Positions 36,664 to 47,826 are shown, numbered from the stretch's first letter. The stretch: DNA of 64,000 bases from Photorhabdus thracensis (GCF_001010285.1 NZ_CP011104.1:2790001-2854000); one strand, 5' to 3'. The notes: generated by a model not told the origin, from the sequence alone. Made by a program: numbers and translations.

Positions 36664-39600
36664 TCTATCCTCATTTTGTGCGTATAGCGCTAATAATCGC
36701 AATCGGATCAACTTCAGACAATTTAAAACGACCTTTCTCCTCCACAGCGATATGAGCCAAAGCTTGTTGAATACACATCTCAATTTCTTCTGTTATGCCA
36801 TAGGGAACAAGGCTGAGTTGTCTGACAAACTGCTGACACTGGCTCTCAGGAAGTACATTCGCATGATAGGCAAGTAAATATTCCTTGCAGCGTTTAAACT
36901 GACTTTGCCAGATAGCGATTTCATCTGCGATAGCAGCGGCAGAGTTAGCATTTACTGCAATATCAGGAACATGGTGCAGGACTAAATTACGCAATCCCGT
37001 ATTTTCTGGTACGGTAATTAACTGTTGTAATGTGATCACCAAATCACGACGATGTAACAGGCTGACAGCGATGCGTTCAGCAGCAATAGAAGACAAGGGT
37101 TCCTGTACCATCCGCATAAGGGTCTGTTTTGGCCATTTTGCTGAAAGGAGTAATCCCATTTGTCCGGCGGAGGTATGAAGACACTCCCACTGTTCCTGAT
37201 CATCTTCTGTTTTTTCCAACTTCTCAATAATACGGTGAAAAGCCTCCCAGGCACGGTCAAAACCAGCAAGGTAGGCGTGGGTAACCTCATCACGAACGAA
37301 TTCATTCAGGCAAAGTGCAGCGAGCGTTGACGCAAAGGGTAATGAATAGACCGTGATACGTTGGACAGAGAAATCAATCACAGATCGATAATCGACATAA
37401 GCCTGGAACAATTCACGCCAGGGAGAATGGCCTAGCATTTCATGAACATGTAAAACTTCATCGTTAGGTACATAGGAGAAGTCATAAGCGGTATCGAACA
37501 GTACTCGCAACCAAAGCACCAGCTGTTCCAGATCGCTGTCCTGCCAATGCAAGCCATCAAAACGCTTTACACGCAGGAAAAGTGTCCAGGTGCCGAACTG
37601 ACAGACCCGATTTGATGATATCTGCCATTGGGAATTCCATTCTGCGATGCGCGACGCTAAAGCATCGAAGACATGTAAACGACCAATATCCTCTTCCGGG
37701 GCATTTGGCAGTTCACAAAATTCCACAACCAATTCTTTCTCATTAAAGAGGAAGCCGGCTTTGTGTACGACAAAAGGGAGCGAAATCTCAAAGAGATTAT
37801 TGGATAACCTTAACAGGCAAGAACGAGCATCCCCAAAACCATCCGCGATACTGATCAATTTGCGCAAGCGGGTAGGTAACTCAGGCCCTGATTTAGCCCG
37901 GAAACGAACCAGCATCCATTGATGTAATAAATTATGTAACTGGTGCGCATTTTCTATCGGTAGCTGTTCTGGTGTCAGATTACCTGCAATGGGTATTAAG
38001 GACTGCCAACGTAAGAAGTCATCCCCCAAAAGCTCCACAATATCTTCTTTTAATTCAAGAAAAAAAGTGTCCGGCATAGGGGAGTGACGCACATGTTCTA
38101 TCCATTTCTGAAAAGAATAGAGTGCTGCTTTTTCAGTGATAGAAAGTGTTGATAGTTGGGCAAATGCCATCCAACCACTGAGTAGATCCAGATAATTTTG
38201 ATACGTTATCACATCGCGTCTATCAACCAAATCCGCTAATACTGCCTTAAGTACCTGATCATAAGTATCCACTAAGTCTATACGGCAAAGTGCTCTCAAA
38301 GTGGGTAATTTCGCTTGATGTAGCGCTTTCATCATGCGGTCAGTGGATAGTAGTAAGTCGGCAGCTTCACTTGCTCCGGCCAGTACAGCAGCGGCTTTAA
38401 AACGTCTAAGTGGTGCCAGAAAAACAATATAATCAGCAAATGCTTTGGGGGCACAGACCAAATTAGCCAGTGCGGTGGGGGGGAGCTGACAATGATGAAT
38501 GACTTCAAGCAGTTCGTGAACAGAAAGTGTGGAACCCACTTTATTGGCTAACTTGTGTAAAATGTTTATCCGGTCAATATCTTCATAAATGGGAAGAACT
38601 TCTGTATCTGCGAGTACATGAAGCATACATTCCAGTAATAGATGTCCATCCCCATTTGAGGATGTTATTGCCGCATCAACCCATTGTGCCAATGGTAGAA
38701 CTGGTATTTTCTCAATCCATTCTTCGGCTTTGATGAATAACATAAGCAGGCGCAGGTCATTCAGTTGATTAACCTTCTCTGCCAACACAGGGATCGCCTT
38801 GCATAAATGCGGTAATATCGATTGAGGAGCTATTTTGGCTCTGAAAGCACAGAGATAATAGGTCGTTTCTTCCGTCGCTGACCAATGAGAAGGGTAAAGC
38901 GCCATCATTTCCTCGCCCGTCTGCGCGAGCAGCCAACCCGTTAAACTTGGGCTGCGGACAGTATCACCATAATGTATCCAAGTGTCCGTTGGGAAAAGGC
39001 TACGTTGCCTGAGTTCGATACCCACTTTTTCCTCTAGGATTGGCAATCCCGCCAACGCATTTTGTAAAACGTCAGAAAGATATTGAGAAGTCAGCTCTGT
39101 GATAGGTAAGGACTTACTATCGTCAAATATATGCTGCACAGAAGCAGGCAAATTAACCGCTTCAGTGCGTTCTGTTTCCAATTCGATAAGCGGTTTTTGT
39201 GTACTGAAGTAGGCCTGCTCTCCCACACTATCAATGACAACCCATGGAACCGCTGGGATATTGGCTAACTGGGTAAGAAAAACCGGTAATTTTTGCTGGC
39301 GGAACATGATACCAGCATGTTCACTGGCAACACCGGATTCAACGAAGACAGCAACAAGCGTGGATTGTACTGACGGTGAAAGACGCAGGTAACGCGACCA
39401 TGCATCGTCTAATGTTGATGTTGAAAGGAAAGCACCCAAAGCGGGCTTGGTGGGATGCAGTAATGCTGCTACAGGAAATACCTGCATACAGCGTGCCAGA
39501 TCAGTTTTTACTTCAGAGGTTAATTGTTCAACCTGACGTTCTAGTGCATATCCCGGTGCAGGGCGAGCCTGCACTAACCAAATCTTATCCACATGAACCC

Positions 39601-40221
39601 TGCGTAATTGCTTGCCATACCACAGGGGGGAAGTTAAAGTCGGCCAATGATAGGCAACAGAGTTCGCCCTTGAGCCAGGAGATTGTGCAGACGCAAAACC
39701 AAAACCGAAGGCCAATTCTCCCCTGACTCCTTCAGTGCCATTTAACGTCAATCCGGTCACGGATACCAGACCATGATCCGTTTCCAATACCCACTCAGTA
39801 TCTAGTGCTGCTTCAGAGAAATATTGATGTAATTGTTCGATAATTTTACATAAATTATGGCATGTGTTAGTTATCAGATAAGGAGACTGCAAGGAATTCA
39901 CAATAGGTGGAATACCTTCCGATGGTGCATCTTCAATCAATTTTTGGACGAAACAACAGATAGGCTGTGGTTGATAATCAGGATCACTTAATCTCTGCTG
40001 TTCAATGGATTGAGGTTCAAATCCACTAAAAGCGACCGCAGAAAGCGTATCACTAAAATCAGCTGAGCAATGACAGATGATACTGGCATAACCTCCGGCA
40101 TTGACGAAAGTATTACCATCTTCTAGACCAGCACTGCGAATAATCCAAGGGGGAGGACCACAAACTTCCTCTACCTGTTTAATCCAGTCAAGGTGTTCAG
40201 CGATGTACTGACTGTAGAGGG

Positions 40222-41450
40222 CAGGGCGCGAGCATACTTTTTTACCCCCCCCCTTGAATGAACCGTAATTATATGATCTCATTCTCCTTATTTTTCTTTT
40301 TAATACTGGCCCATGAATCCGAACCAGACCCTGATTGAACATTTAACCGTTGTGAAAGAAACTCGTTCTGACATCAATCGTCAATACGAGCTGATTGATG
40401 TTATTTTTCTTGTCATCAGCGCCATTCTCGCTGGCGCTGAAGGTTGGCAAGATATTGAAACTTATGGTCGGGCCAAAATTACGTGGCTGAAAAAATATCG
40501 CCCCTTTCTCAGTGGAATACCATGCCGACACACGGTTGCCAGAATTGTGCGCGCTATTGAACTTGATTCGCTGTTGGAGGCTTTGCTCAACTGGATCAAT
40601 GAACAACGTGAACAGGCAGGGAAACCGGTCATTGCCTTCGATGGAAAAGTTCTGCGACGCGCCTACCGTAATGAAAAGCAAAACGCCGTCCAACTGGTCA
40701 CGGCATATGATACGGAACAAGGATTAGTCCTGAGCCAGAAAGCCACTGCCACGAAAAACGGGGAAATCAGTATCGTGCGGCAGATGTTGGATATCCTTGA
40801 CCTGAAAGGCAGCATCGTCACGCTGGATGCTTTGCATTGTCAGCGCCAAACGCTGGAAAAAATCAGCGAAAAGAAAGCCCATGTCGTGGTTCAGGTGAAA
40901 AAAAATCAACCCCATCTGTGGGAAGCCGTCCAATCGCAATTTCAGGCGGTGTTTGATGCCGGTAAAGAAAAAATTATCACGGAAGTTAAGCAAGAAGCCC
41001 ATGGCCGGCGTGAAGAGCGTTATGTGTTTCAGTTAAAGCCCCAATTTACGGCAGAATTAATCGAGAAATGGCCGACCATTCGTAGCATTATCGCCGTAGA
41101 ACGTCACCGGACACAAAATGGCAAAGGAACGGTGGACACGTCTTATTATGTGAGTTCCCTTTCGCCCAAGCATAAATCACTGGGATATTATATTCGCCAG
41201 CATTGGCGGATTGAAAATACCCAGCACTATATTCTTGATGTGGTCTTTAAAGAAGATGATTCACGAATTGTTCTGGAGGGTGCAGTTGAGAATCTGGCCT
41301 TATTCCGTCGTATCGTCCTGAATCTGGTCAAACAATGCGATTGCGGGGCACCGAGCCAAAGGAACAAGCTTAAAAAAGCGGGTTGGTGCGATGATTATCG
41401 GGCAAGAGTTTTCTTTGGATGAATAGCAGTCAAAGTATGCTCGTGCCCTG
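40222..41450 (+). mobile_element. ISAs1-family insertion sequence, copy 1
   Basis: 1229 bp with ends CAGGGCGCGAGCATACTTT and the inverse of CAGGGCACGAGCATACTTT. Flanked by a perfect 10-bp target duplication CTGTAGAGGG (40212-40221 and 41451-41460). Contains one intact transposase. Same length and same transposase as the inverted copy at 60615-61843, so it transposed recently. Confidence 0.95.
40313..41422 (+). CDS. ISAs1-family transposase (copy 1)
   Basis: 369 residues: DVIFLVISAILAGAEGWQDI, FLSGIPCRHTVARIV, IAFDGKVLRRAYRNEKQN (first catalytic Asp), IVTLDALHCQRQTLEKI (second), and GYYIRQHWRIENTQHYILDV (Glu). Typical ISAs1/H-repeat-type DDE transposase, intact. Confidence 0.95.
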   Translation: MNPNQTLIEHLTVVKETRSDINRQYELIDVIFLVISAILAGAEGWQDIETYGRAKITWLKKYRPFLSGIPCRHTVARIVRAIELDSLLEALLNWINEQREQAGKPVIAFDGKVLRRAYRNEKQNAVQLVTAYDTEQGLVLSQKATATKNGEISIVRQMLDILDLKGSIVTLDALHCQRQTLEKISEKKAHVVVQVKKNQPHLWEAVQSQFQAVFDAGKEKIITEVKQEAHGRREERYVFQLKPQFTAELIEKWPTIRSIIAVERHRTQNGKGTVDTSYYVSSLSPKHKSLGYYIRQHWRIENTQHYILDVVFKEDDSRIVLEGAVENLALFRRIVLNLVKQCDCGAPSQRNKLKKAGWCDDYRARVFFG

Positions 41451-41623
41451 CTGTAGAGGGTGCGTAACAACATGTTATCAGCATGTGGGTGACTTTCTAC
41501 AATGGCAAGCGCTTTATCAGCTGTAAATCCCACTAAAGGGGGAACAAGTGTTAAAAAATCAGGGTGCTGGGAAAGTTGTTGTAATCGTTCAAATTTAGCC
41601 GTCATACGTTTATCTTTTTACCC

Positions 41624-42277
41624 TTAAAGCCATAATCTCAAATGATTTTTCGCGTTAGTAAGTACGATCCGCGATTTTCCACCTATCTCTTCATTCTCTA
41701 TAATATGCAAGGCACTATTACTGATACGTATACGCCATTGGTGTAGCAAAGAGACATCCAATCCCAGCAACACAAAAATTGCCAGTTCTATAGTGAATGC
41801 ATGGGAAACGATCACAGTGACTTTTTCCTTGCCGCGCTCTTGGTGTCGTTGACATAAAAAATCAGTCACCCGTGCTCTCTGTGCAGCAACAGTTTCTACT
41901 TCGGGTCTTACATTAATTGTGGGCTTATCTAAACGCTCTTGTAGCATTGTATCCCATTCCAACAAACTTAATGCTGGTGTCAGTGAAGGTTCTATGCGTA
42001 CTTCTTCCAAACGCTCATCAGAAACCAACGGTAAATTATGCCGTGTCGTGAGGAAGTTGGCAGTTTGCATTGCTCGGATCATTGGGCTGCTAAATATTTT
42101 GTCTCCAATTAATTCTCTTGGGATATTGTTGGCCAATAATTGTGCTTGTTTCTGACCAAACGCGGTCAACGAAGAATCTGGCATTACTGAACTGATTAAT
42201 ACATGTTCATCTTGTAGATTACATGTTGCTTCTGCATGCCGGATGAATACAAAACGATGGCTCTTTGTTGCAATCAT
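41624..42277 (-). CDS. Histidine phosphatase-family protein (BtrP-like role proposed)
   Basis: 217 residues from ATG at 42277, 13 bases after the aminotransferase stop. Phosphoglycerate mutase-like fold: HRFVFIRHAEATCN with catalytic RHAE (about residues 12-15), FSSPMIRAMQTANFL, and the second histidine in VIVSHAFTIELA. Such enzymes remove phosphates from small molecules. In a butirosin-like route, the phosphatase BtrP dephosphorylates the 5''-phosphoribosyl intermediate, which fits the PRTase in this operon. The substrate is inferred. Confidence 0.75.
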   Translation of the reverse strand: MIATKSHRFVFIRHAEATCNLQDEHVLISSVMPDSSLTAFGQKQAQLLANNIPRELIGDKIFSSPMIRAMQTANFLTTRHNLPLVSDERLEEVRIEPSLTPALSLLEWDTMLQERLDKPTINVRPEVETVAAQRARVTDFLCQRHQERGKEKVTVIVSHAFTIELAIFVLLGLDVSLLHQWRIRISNSALHIIENEEIGGKSRIVLTNAKNHLRLWL

Positions 42278-42290
42278 GTTGGTTGGTGAT

Positions 42291-43559
42291 TCACAGTTGC
42301 TCAGCGTGGTGCATAACCTTATCCAGAGCACGTTGTACATCAAGCATGTCTGATTTTTCTGCAAGCAAAAAGCGGTGTGGTAATGTAATGTAGCTATGAG
42401 CAAATGCTTCTGCTATTGGCAAACTAAAACGCTGCGGTTGAACCGCTGATTGAAAGTCTTGGTTTAATGCGAAACGTCGTCGGCTCGAAGGTTGGTATAA
42501 AGAACATTGATTTAGTGATGCATACATTGGCTTACAAGGGAGATGAAGCTCTGCTGATAGGGCTTCTGCTAGTTTTTCCACTGAGGCTTTTGCTAAGACT
42601 GATTCAGGTAATCTAATGGCATAGTTATAATAAACACGTTCTGTAGTGCCCTGAGTGGTTTGCTGGGGAGCACAGCCAATCTGCTGCATTAATTCATCCA
42701 AATATTCGGCATTGCGGCGTCGGGTCATATTCTCTGCATCAAGCTTTTCTAACTGAGCTAGCAAAATAGCGGCATGAAATTCAGATAGACAATAGTTTGA
42801 ACCCATTAGTTCGGCTGTTTCTAATAACTCCATATGATCCAATGGAGGTGGCACATTACTGAGTGTGCGTCCATCTGCACGCAGGTGGGCTAATCGTCTA
42901 GCAATTTGTTCATCATTAGTCAGTACTGCACCACCTTCGCCACTTGTCAACAGCTTGCTGTGTTGCATACTAAACGTTCCGGCTATTCCAAAAGTACCAA
43001 CATGCTGACCAGCAAAACGAGCCCCATGTGCCTGAGCGCAATCCTCAATGAGTGGCAAATTATATTTCTCTGCTATATGTAACAGGGCATTTAAGTCAGC
43101 AATTGCCGAACCAAGATGCACAACAGTAATAGCACGGCAGCGGGGAGTAATAGATTTTTCAACAGCATTTGCATCTAAGCAACCTGTCAGCGGGTTCACA
43201 TCAGTGAGCACGGGAATAGCATTAATACTAAGCACGGCTGATGCTGAGGCAACCCAAGATAACCCTGGCACAATGACTTCGTCACCAGCTCCAACACCAA
43301 TGGCTTCTAACGCCATGACTAGACTAGCGGTTCCGCTGGAAGCCGGAATACAATAATGGGCATTAGTATAATGAGAATACGTTTTTGCAAAACGTTGCTC
43401 AAAAGAAGGTGTTCCTCGATAAGGGCCACTTATTGACCAACGTTGACTGTCTAAAACAGAAAGTAAGTTATCTACAGTTTGGGGATTGCTTGTAGGCCAA
43501 CCTGGCCAGGACATTGTTCGGGTAGAAGAACCGCCATGTATTGCAAGTTGGGAAACCAT
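42291..43559 (-). CDS. DegT/DnrJ-family aminotransferase, inosose aminotransferase-like (BtrR/BtrS type)
   Basis: 422 residues; AAGGAG stands nine bases before the ATG. First gene of the leftward operon. Sugar/cyclitol aminotransferase with PLP lysine in GTFSMQHSKLLTSGEGGAVL (Lys about 202), SGTASLVMALEAIGVGAGDE, LIEDCAQAHGA and MGSNYCLSEFHAAILLAQLE. The N-terminus (SWPGWPTSNPQTVDNLLSVL then RWSISGPYRG) closely parallels, from memory, the L-glutamine:2-deoxy-scyllo-inosose aminotransferases. In butirosin that enzyme performs both transaminations leading to 2-deoxystreptamine. Intact. Confidence 0.83.
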   Translation of the reverse strand: MVSQLAIHGGSSTRTMSWPGWPTSNPQTVDNLLSVLDSQRWSISGPYRGTPSFEQRFAKTYSHYTNAHYCIPASSGTASLVMALEAIGVGAGDEVIVPGLSWVASASAVLSINAIPVLTDVNPLTGCLDANAVEKSITPRCRAITVVHLGSAIADLNALLHIAEKYNLPLIEDCAQAHGARFAGQHVGTFGIAGTFSMQHSKLLTSGEGGAVLTNDEQIARRLAHLRADGRTLSNVPPPLDHMELLETAELMGSNYCLSEFHAAILLAQLEKLDAENMTRRRNAEYLDELMQQIGCAPQQTTQGTTERVYYNYAIRLPESVLAKASVEKLAEALSAELHLPCKPMYASLNQCSLYQPSSRRRFALNQDFQSAVQPQRFSLPIAEAFAHSYITLPHRFLLAEKSDMLDVQRALDKVMHHAEQL

Positions 43560-44855
43560 AAGTAATCTCCTTTTCGAATAAGATGTGGTTAGTTATTTCG
43601 TGCTGCAAATAATTAAGGATGCTAATTAACTTCAAACGTGCTGAGGTTAAATGATTTATTCCCAATAAAATAAACTTACTGTTATGTGTGGTTATCCTAC
43701 ATATAAAGTTGCCATAAGCAATATGTTAATTATTCGATTTTTAATATCGTGATTTTTGTCATGAGAGTTTATGATGTTGGTTAACATAAATTATTAGATA
43801 TATTAAAACCTTTTTACTTAAAATATTATTCTTGCGTTATCGTCTCAGTTAAGAATTAATTCACTGGATGGAATTGAAATAAACCAACAATCGAAAAGAA
43901 TAAAAAAAGAATATTATTTACAGCAGTTTTCAGTGAAAAAATTTTTATTTACATGGTAGGTTAAAAAAATTTCTCGCTATTTATCACCATTACAATCAGA
44001 ATAAATTGGTATTTCAAACTATTATGAATTTTAATTTAAGCCTTCCATTGAGCATTGCTGTGCCAGTTAGTAAGAAATTGATCACTTCTCAGATAATCGC
44101 TAATATCTTCCCGTTATCTCATGATCCCATCGCCTGCAAGGATCACCTACCGGGTGGCGAAGAAAACTCCCGTAGCCTGAAAGGGAGTGCATACAATGCA
44201 GTACATCTGCGCACTTTTGGAAGCAGATATCATCAGACACATAACCCAGTTTCGATGATGAAAGTTTCCCGGTGTTATTTCACCGGCTACCTACATAACA
44301 AGGCAGAACATGCTCAGCCTCACACTAATCGATACCGTTTTAACCGGTACAACATTCACTTACATGTTGCATTTATCACGATAAACGTCCCGAAAACGGC
44401 GCGGCGTCACTTATGTTTAAGCGCAGCGATTACCAAGTGACGTCGCCGGGCGTCAGCGTCCAGAGCTCATTCGGTCTGCCTTTACGACTGATTTGAACCC
44501 TGAATTACTCAGTGAAGCCATTCAAAACAGACTATTAACAGACATTTTGTTTGATTGACGAACGAATTCCAGATCTGGTTTTCAACCCACCGCCTTAAAA
44601 CAGGCTGATGCGATAAAAAAAGGAGATATGACATACGTCAAGATAATGAGGCGTTCATCCTGAACTGATCAGGCAATGAACGGGGAGCCTTCCATCGCTG
44701 TGCTCAGCACGTCGCGAGCTCCTGCAATAACTCAACACAACCTCACTCTGCTACACATTATCTGACGCATCACGGAACGGTGAACCTGAACCGACACGCA
44801 GAGACTTGTTTAAAAAATGAATAAAAACAGAGAAAAAGTGACAGGAGAGGCGTGA
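43560..44855. other. Intergenic region between biosynthetic operon and integrase
   Basis: About 1.3 kb. The first 400 bases are very AT-rich and must hold the operon promoter; I cannot fix its -35/-10 with confidence. The remainder has one 144-codon frame (44006-44440) whose composition (many His, Asn, Arg from shifted codons) makes it unconvincing. Small inverted repeats are present (for example CCGGTGTTATTTCACCGG near 44270). It probably holds att or regulatory sequence of the integrase-bearing unit. Confidence 0.5.
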
Positions 44856-45773
44856 ATGGCGCAGAAATCGGCACGTTCAAAAATTGAGTTGTTCAGGAAA
44901 GAATTTATTACCCATGCCCGACAAGCGGGTGGGAGCTTTGCCACGGTTGCTGATCGTGAACGGATTGCCCGGCAGTTTTTTAACTTTCTCAAGGAGAAAG
45001 GCATTAAGCTCCGGCAGATGGACAGCCTTAAAGTCAAATATATTGAACGCTATATTGCAGAGCGAAAGGCCAACTCTATCAGCCACCGGACTCTGCAAAA
45101 TGAAATGTCTGTACTGAGAAGCGTTTTAGCGCAGGCCGGAAAGCATAAGCTGGCTGATCCCGATAATGCCCGCCTGAGCAACCGGGCACTCGGTATTGCT
45201 GAAATCGATCGAAAAGGAACAAAAACGGCGCTGACACCGGCTGCATTCAGCGAAATATTTCAGCAGGTCGAGCAAAAAGATCGGCGCGTGGCGGCGGTGA
45301 TGCAACTGGCGTATGTGCTTGGGTTGCGCACCAAAGAAGCAGTGGAAGCCTATAAGTCGTTAGCCACCTGGAAAAAAGCACTGGAAAATGGGCAGACCTC
45401 TGTGCGGGTAATATTTGGCACCAAAGGCGGACGGCCGAGGCAGACGACCATATTGGATCGGGCAGCGCTGCAACATACCATTGCTTATGCCGAGCGAGAG
45501 CAGGCAGAGCGGGGTGGAAAACTGATTGATAAACCGACGATCACGCAGGCCATAGACCGTTACCGATATATTGTCAGAAGCTCAGGACTGGCGGGTAAGA
45601 ATGCCCCGCACAGTATGCGTTACCATTTTGCCCAGCAATCCGGTGAATATTACACCGCGCAGGGATTCAGTGAGCGGGAAGCGCTGGCATTGGCATCAAT
45701 GGATTTAGGGCACGGTGATGGACGTGGGCGCTATATCCGGCAGGTGTATTACCAGAAAGGTGAGGCGGAATAA
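44856..45773 (+). CDS. Tyrosine recombinase, integrase domain-containing protein
   Basis: 305 residues with GTGACAGGAGAGG upstream. N-terminal SAM-like core-binding domain (FLKEKGIKLRQMDSLKVKYI; RTLQNEMSVLRSVLAQAGKH). The catalytic domain has Arg in AYVLGLRTKEA, HSMRYHFAQQ (His-x-x-Arg), GHGDGRGRY, and the nucleophile Tyr in GRYIRQVYYQ. Length matches the integrase domain-containing proteins scattered in Photorhabdus/Xenorhabdus islands. A decayed relative lies at 59755-60045. Probably mobilises this island. Confidence 0.85.
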   Translation: MAQKSARSKIELFRKEFITHARQAGGSFATVADRERIARQFFNFLKEKGIKLRQMDSLKVKYIERYIAERKANSISHRTLQNEMSVLRSVLAQAGKHKLADPDNARLSNRALGIAEIDRKGTKTALTPAAFSEIFQQVEQKDRRVAAVMQLAYVLGLRTKEAVEAYKSLATWKKALENGQTSVRVIFGTKGGRPRQTTILDRAALQHTIAYAEREQAERGGKLIDKPTITQAIDRYRYIVRSSGLAGKNAPHSMRYHFAQQSGEYYTAQGFSEREALALASMDLGHGDGRGRYIRQVYYQKGEAE

Positions 45774-45975
45774 CACTATTTTCCTGATAAAAGATAATTA
45801 TCTGGATTAATCGCTACCCTGCCTGACCGTCAGCTATGAGCGAAAAGTGGACCTGTAGGGGCATCGGGTCAGGCGAACCAGACTACGTTCAGGGCTTCGA
45901 ACGATGCAGGGATGTTTCGGTTTTATACATGCCTGATTTATTATGCTGCCCTTTGAGATGCATACAATTCAGTAT

Positions 45976-47826
45976 TTAAAACATTAAGTCACCTTCTGCA
46001 TCATTCTCCTGCTCTTTATCGATTAACTCATTGAATGTAATCGTTTTACTTTGGGGTTTCTGGTCGTGAGCAAGTTCCGCCACTCTCAGTTTAAGCGGCA
46101 TCGGGCTGACTATACCGCTGAATATGCAGGTTCCGGTGGAGAGAGTCGGGATGGACTCCTCTGTCAACCGATCTATATAAGAAACGGATTTTTCAATTGC
46201 ATAAAGATCGTTCTGGTTAATAAGGCGGTGAATAAAATAGTTGTGTGCCTGAGAAATAATAGTTGAGGAAATATCGTTCGGACGCTGGCTGGAAATAGTA
46301 ACAAACACGCCAAATTTACGGCCCTCTTTGATAATTTCTTCAAAAGTCTCAAGTCTGTAATCTTTCCAGCTTTCAGTTTCCCGAAATGACGTGTTTGATA
46401 GGATATTATGCGCTTCATCAATAACGATATGAAGCGTTGAAGGCAGGGTAGACAACTTCTTCATGTTATAAGCCCATTTGGCAATCAGAAGAGGAAGCGT
46501 CTTCTTCATGGTAATGTTAACCATATTGAGGTTAATGACGGTAAAATTACCTCCATTCCAGAAGTCTTTCTGCCCCGTGGTATCAAATATTTTGGCTATA
46601 TCCCCCCGGTTAGCATTCATTCTGCTTATAACAGGTAAGACGTGTTCCGGATTCGATTTATTTGAAAAAAACTCATAGATAAGCTTCAGCCACATAAAAT
46701 CCAAGAGGCTCTCTATCATATCTTCTTTAAAATTGAATACACAGGCTTTTCCGTAGATATAAGATCGTTACACATCAACTTCAGAGTTGAAATAATGGCG
46801 CTCATTTCTTATTTTCCATTTAGGGCCTCCTGAGTGAAATTCAAGATCGGAAAATAACTCCGGGTCGTCACAGAAAATCGGACTTAACATCGCATTAATC
46901 GCATCACTTTTAATTTTGTCACCACTAAACAGGTTCTGTTTTATCTTTTTCTTGAGCATATTTCTCATGTACTCAAGAGCATTATCAGCCCCCATAACTT
47001 CGGCTTGGAATTCCAGAACACGTTTTAGGAACGGCTTCTGGGTCTTGTCCGTCGCGTCGGTCAGAACGGAGAGCATGTCATGTTCAAGCAGGACTTCTCT
47101 AGGGAGGGGAAGTTTATCGCCATTTGCATGGTGCGTATTCAGGTTGTAAACCGTTTTCTCATCAGTAATACAGTTTTGTGCCGTATATTCTCCGTTAAAG
47201 TCTAAGAGAATAAACCTGCATCTTTCTTTGAAGCTGTCGCCCAGCATCTGCTTTATCTGAGCAGTACCAGCTTTATAAAGTGCTGCTAGCGTGTTTGATT
47301 TTCCGCTGCCGGTGTTGCCGAAAATCGCGATATGCGAATTAATGAGGCCGTTGACCGGCAGCGCAATCTCTATATCTTCTAGGTCAGTGCGGGTGAAAGT
47401 CATCACCGTTTCGTCTGCATTCGCGATCTGATGCACCGTCTGTATCATCTCTTCGGTCACCACAAAGGCCTCGTTACCTATGAGAGGCAGTTCACGTGAA
47501 CCGCCAACGAAGCTGCCCCTGCGGTCGATATATCCCGTTAGCGTGGCCGTCAGGTAGCGACGATAACGCCAGGCATCGCTGCCGCTGCCGGCAGTATGTT
47601 TTTCTTCAATGATTCTCTCCGCTTCCACTTTGCCAATCAGGCTCATGAATCCTTTCTTGATCTCAATGAAGCTACCTACGGAAACGTTTCTCAGCACCTT
47701 TCCCTGATAAAATAAGTCGCTAAGATTCTTGTTTTTATCCACGAGAATAATTACCGCTCGCCCAGATATTTCGCAGACTTCACCAACCCGTAGCACCGCT
47801 TCCTCATCCGTAAAATGCCCGCTCAC
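45976..47826 (-). pseudogene. HerA-like ATPase of a SIR2-HerA defence pair, one in-frame stop
   Basis: Starts at GTG 47826, overlapping the SIR2 stop (GTGA), with GGGAGGAGC upstream. N-terminal HAS-barrel-like region, Walker A in AIFGNTGSGKSNTLAALY, then RFILLDFNGEYT. The frame halts at TAA 46768-46770 after NSEVDV, yet continues in the same frame with RSYIYGKACVFNFKEDM. The second part has Walker B LHIVIDEAHNIL and the arginine-finger region TISSQRPNDISSTI. Without the stop the protein is about 616 residues. A single CAA-to-TAA change would explain it. HerA ATPases form hexamers that work with the SIR2 NADase. Confidence 0.82.

Larger units (their letters stand above)
36671..41605 (-). pseudogene. 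Giant PEP-synthase-like protein, split by an ISAs1 element
   Basis: N-terminal 52 codons lie at 41605-41451 (MTAKFERLQQLSQHPDFLTL to TLYS) and the rest at 40221-36671. Removing the IS and one copy of the 10-bp duplication restores a 1231-residue frame (3696 bases). Residues about 70-310 resemble the PEP/pyruvate-binding ATP-grasp domain (PWIIRSAGLEDGNTF, IWLVQARPAP). The long helical middle is unrecognised. Near 970-982, YVPNDEVLHVHEMLGHSP recalls the iron-binding motif of pterin-dependent aromatic amino acid hydroxylases. Biochemical role unknown. Upstream neighbour: histidine phosphatase (18 bases); downstream: PRTase (8 bases). Confidence 0.75.

Noticed and set aside
44006..44440. 144-codon rightward frame before the integrase
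   Set aside because: Residue composition looks like noncoding DNA, no domain or ribosome site, and the region contains several small inverted repeats.
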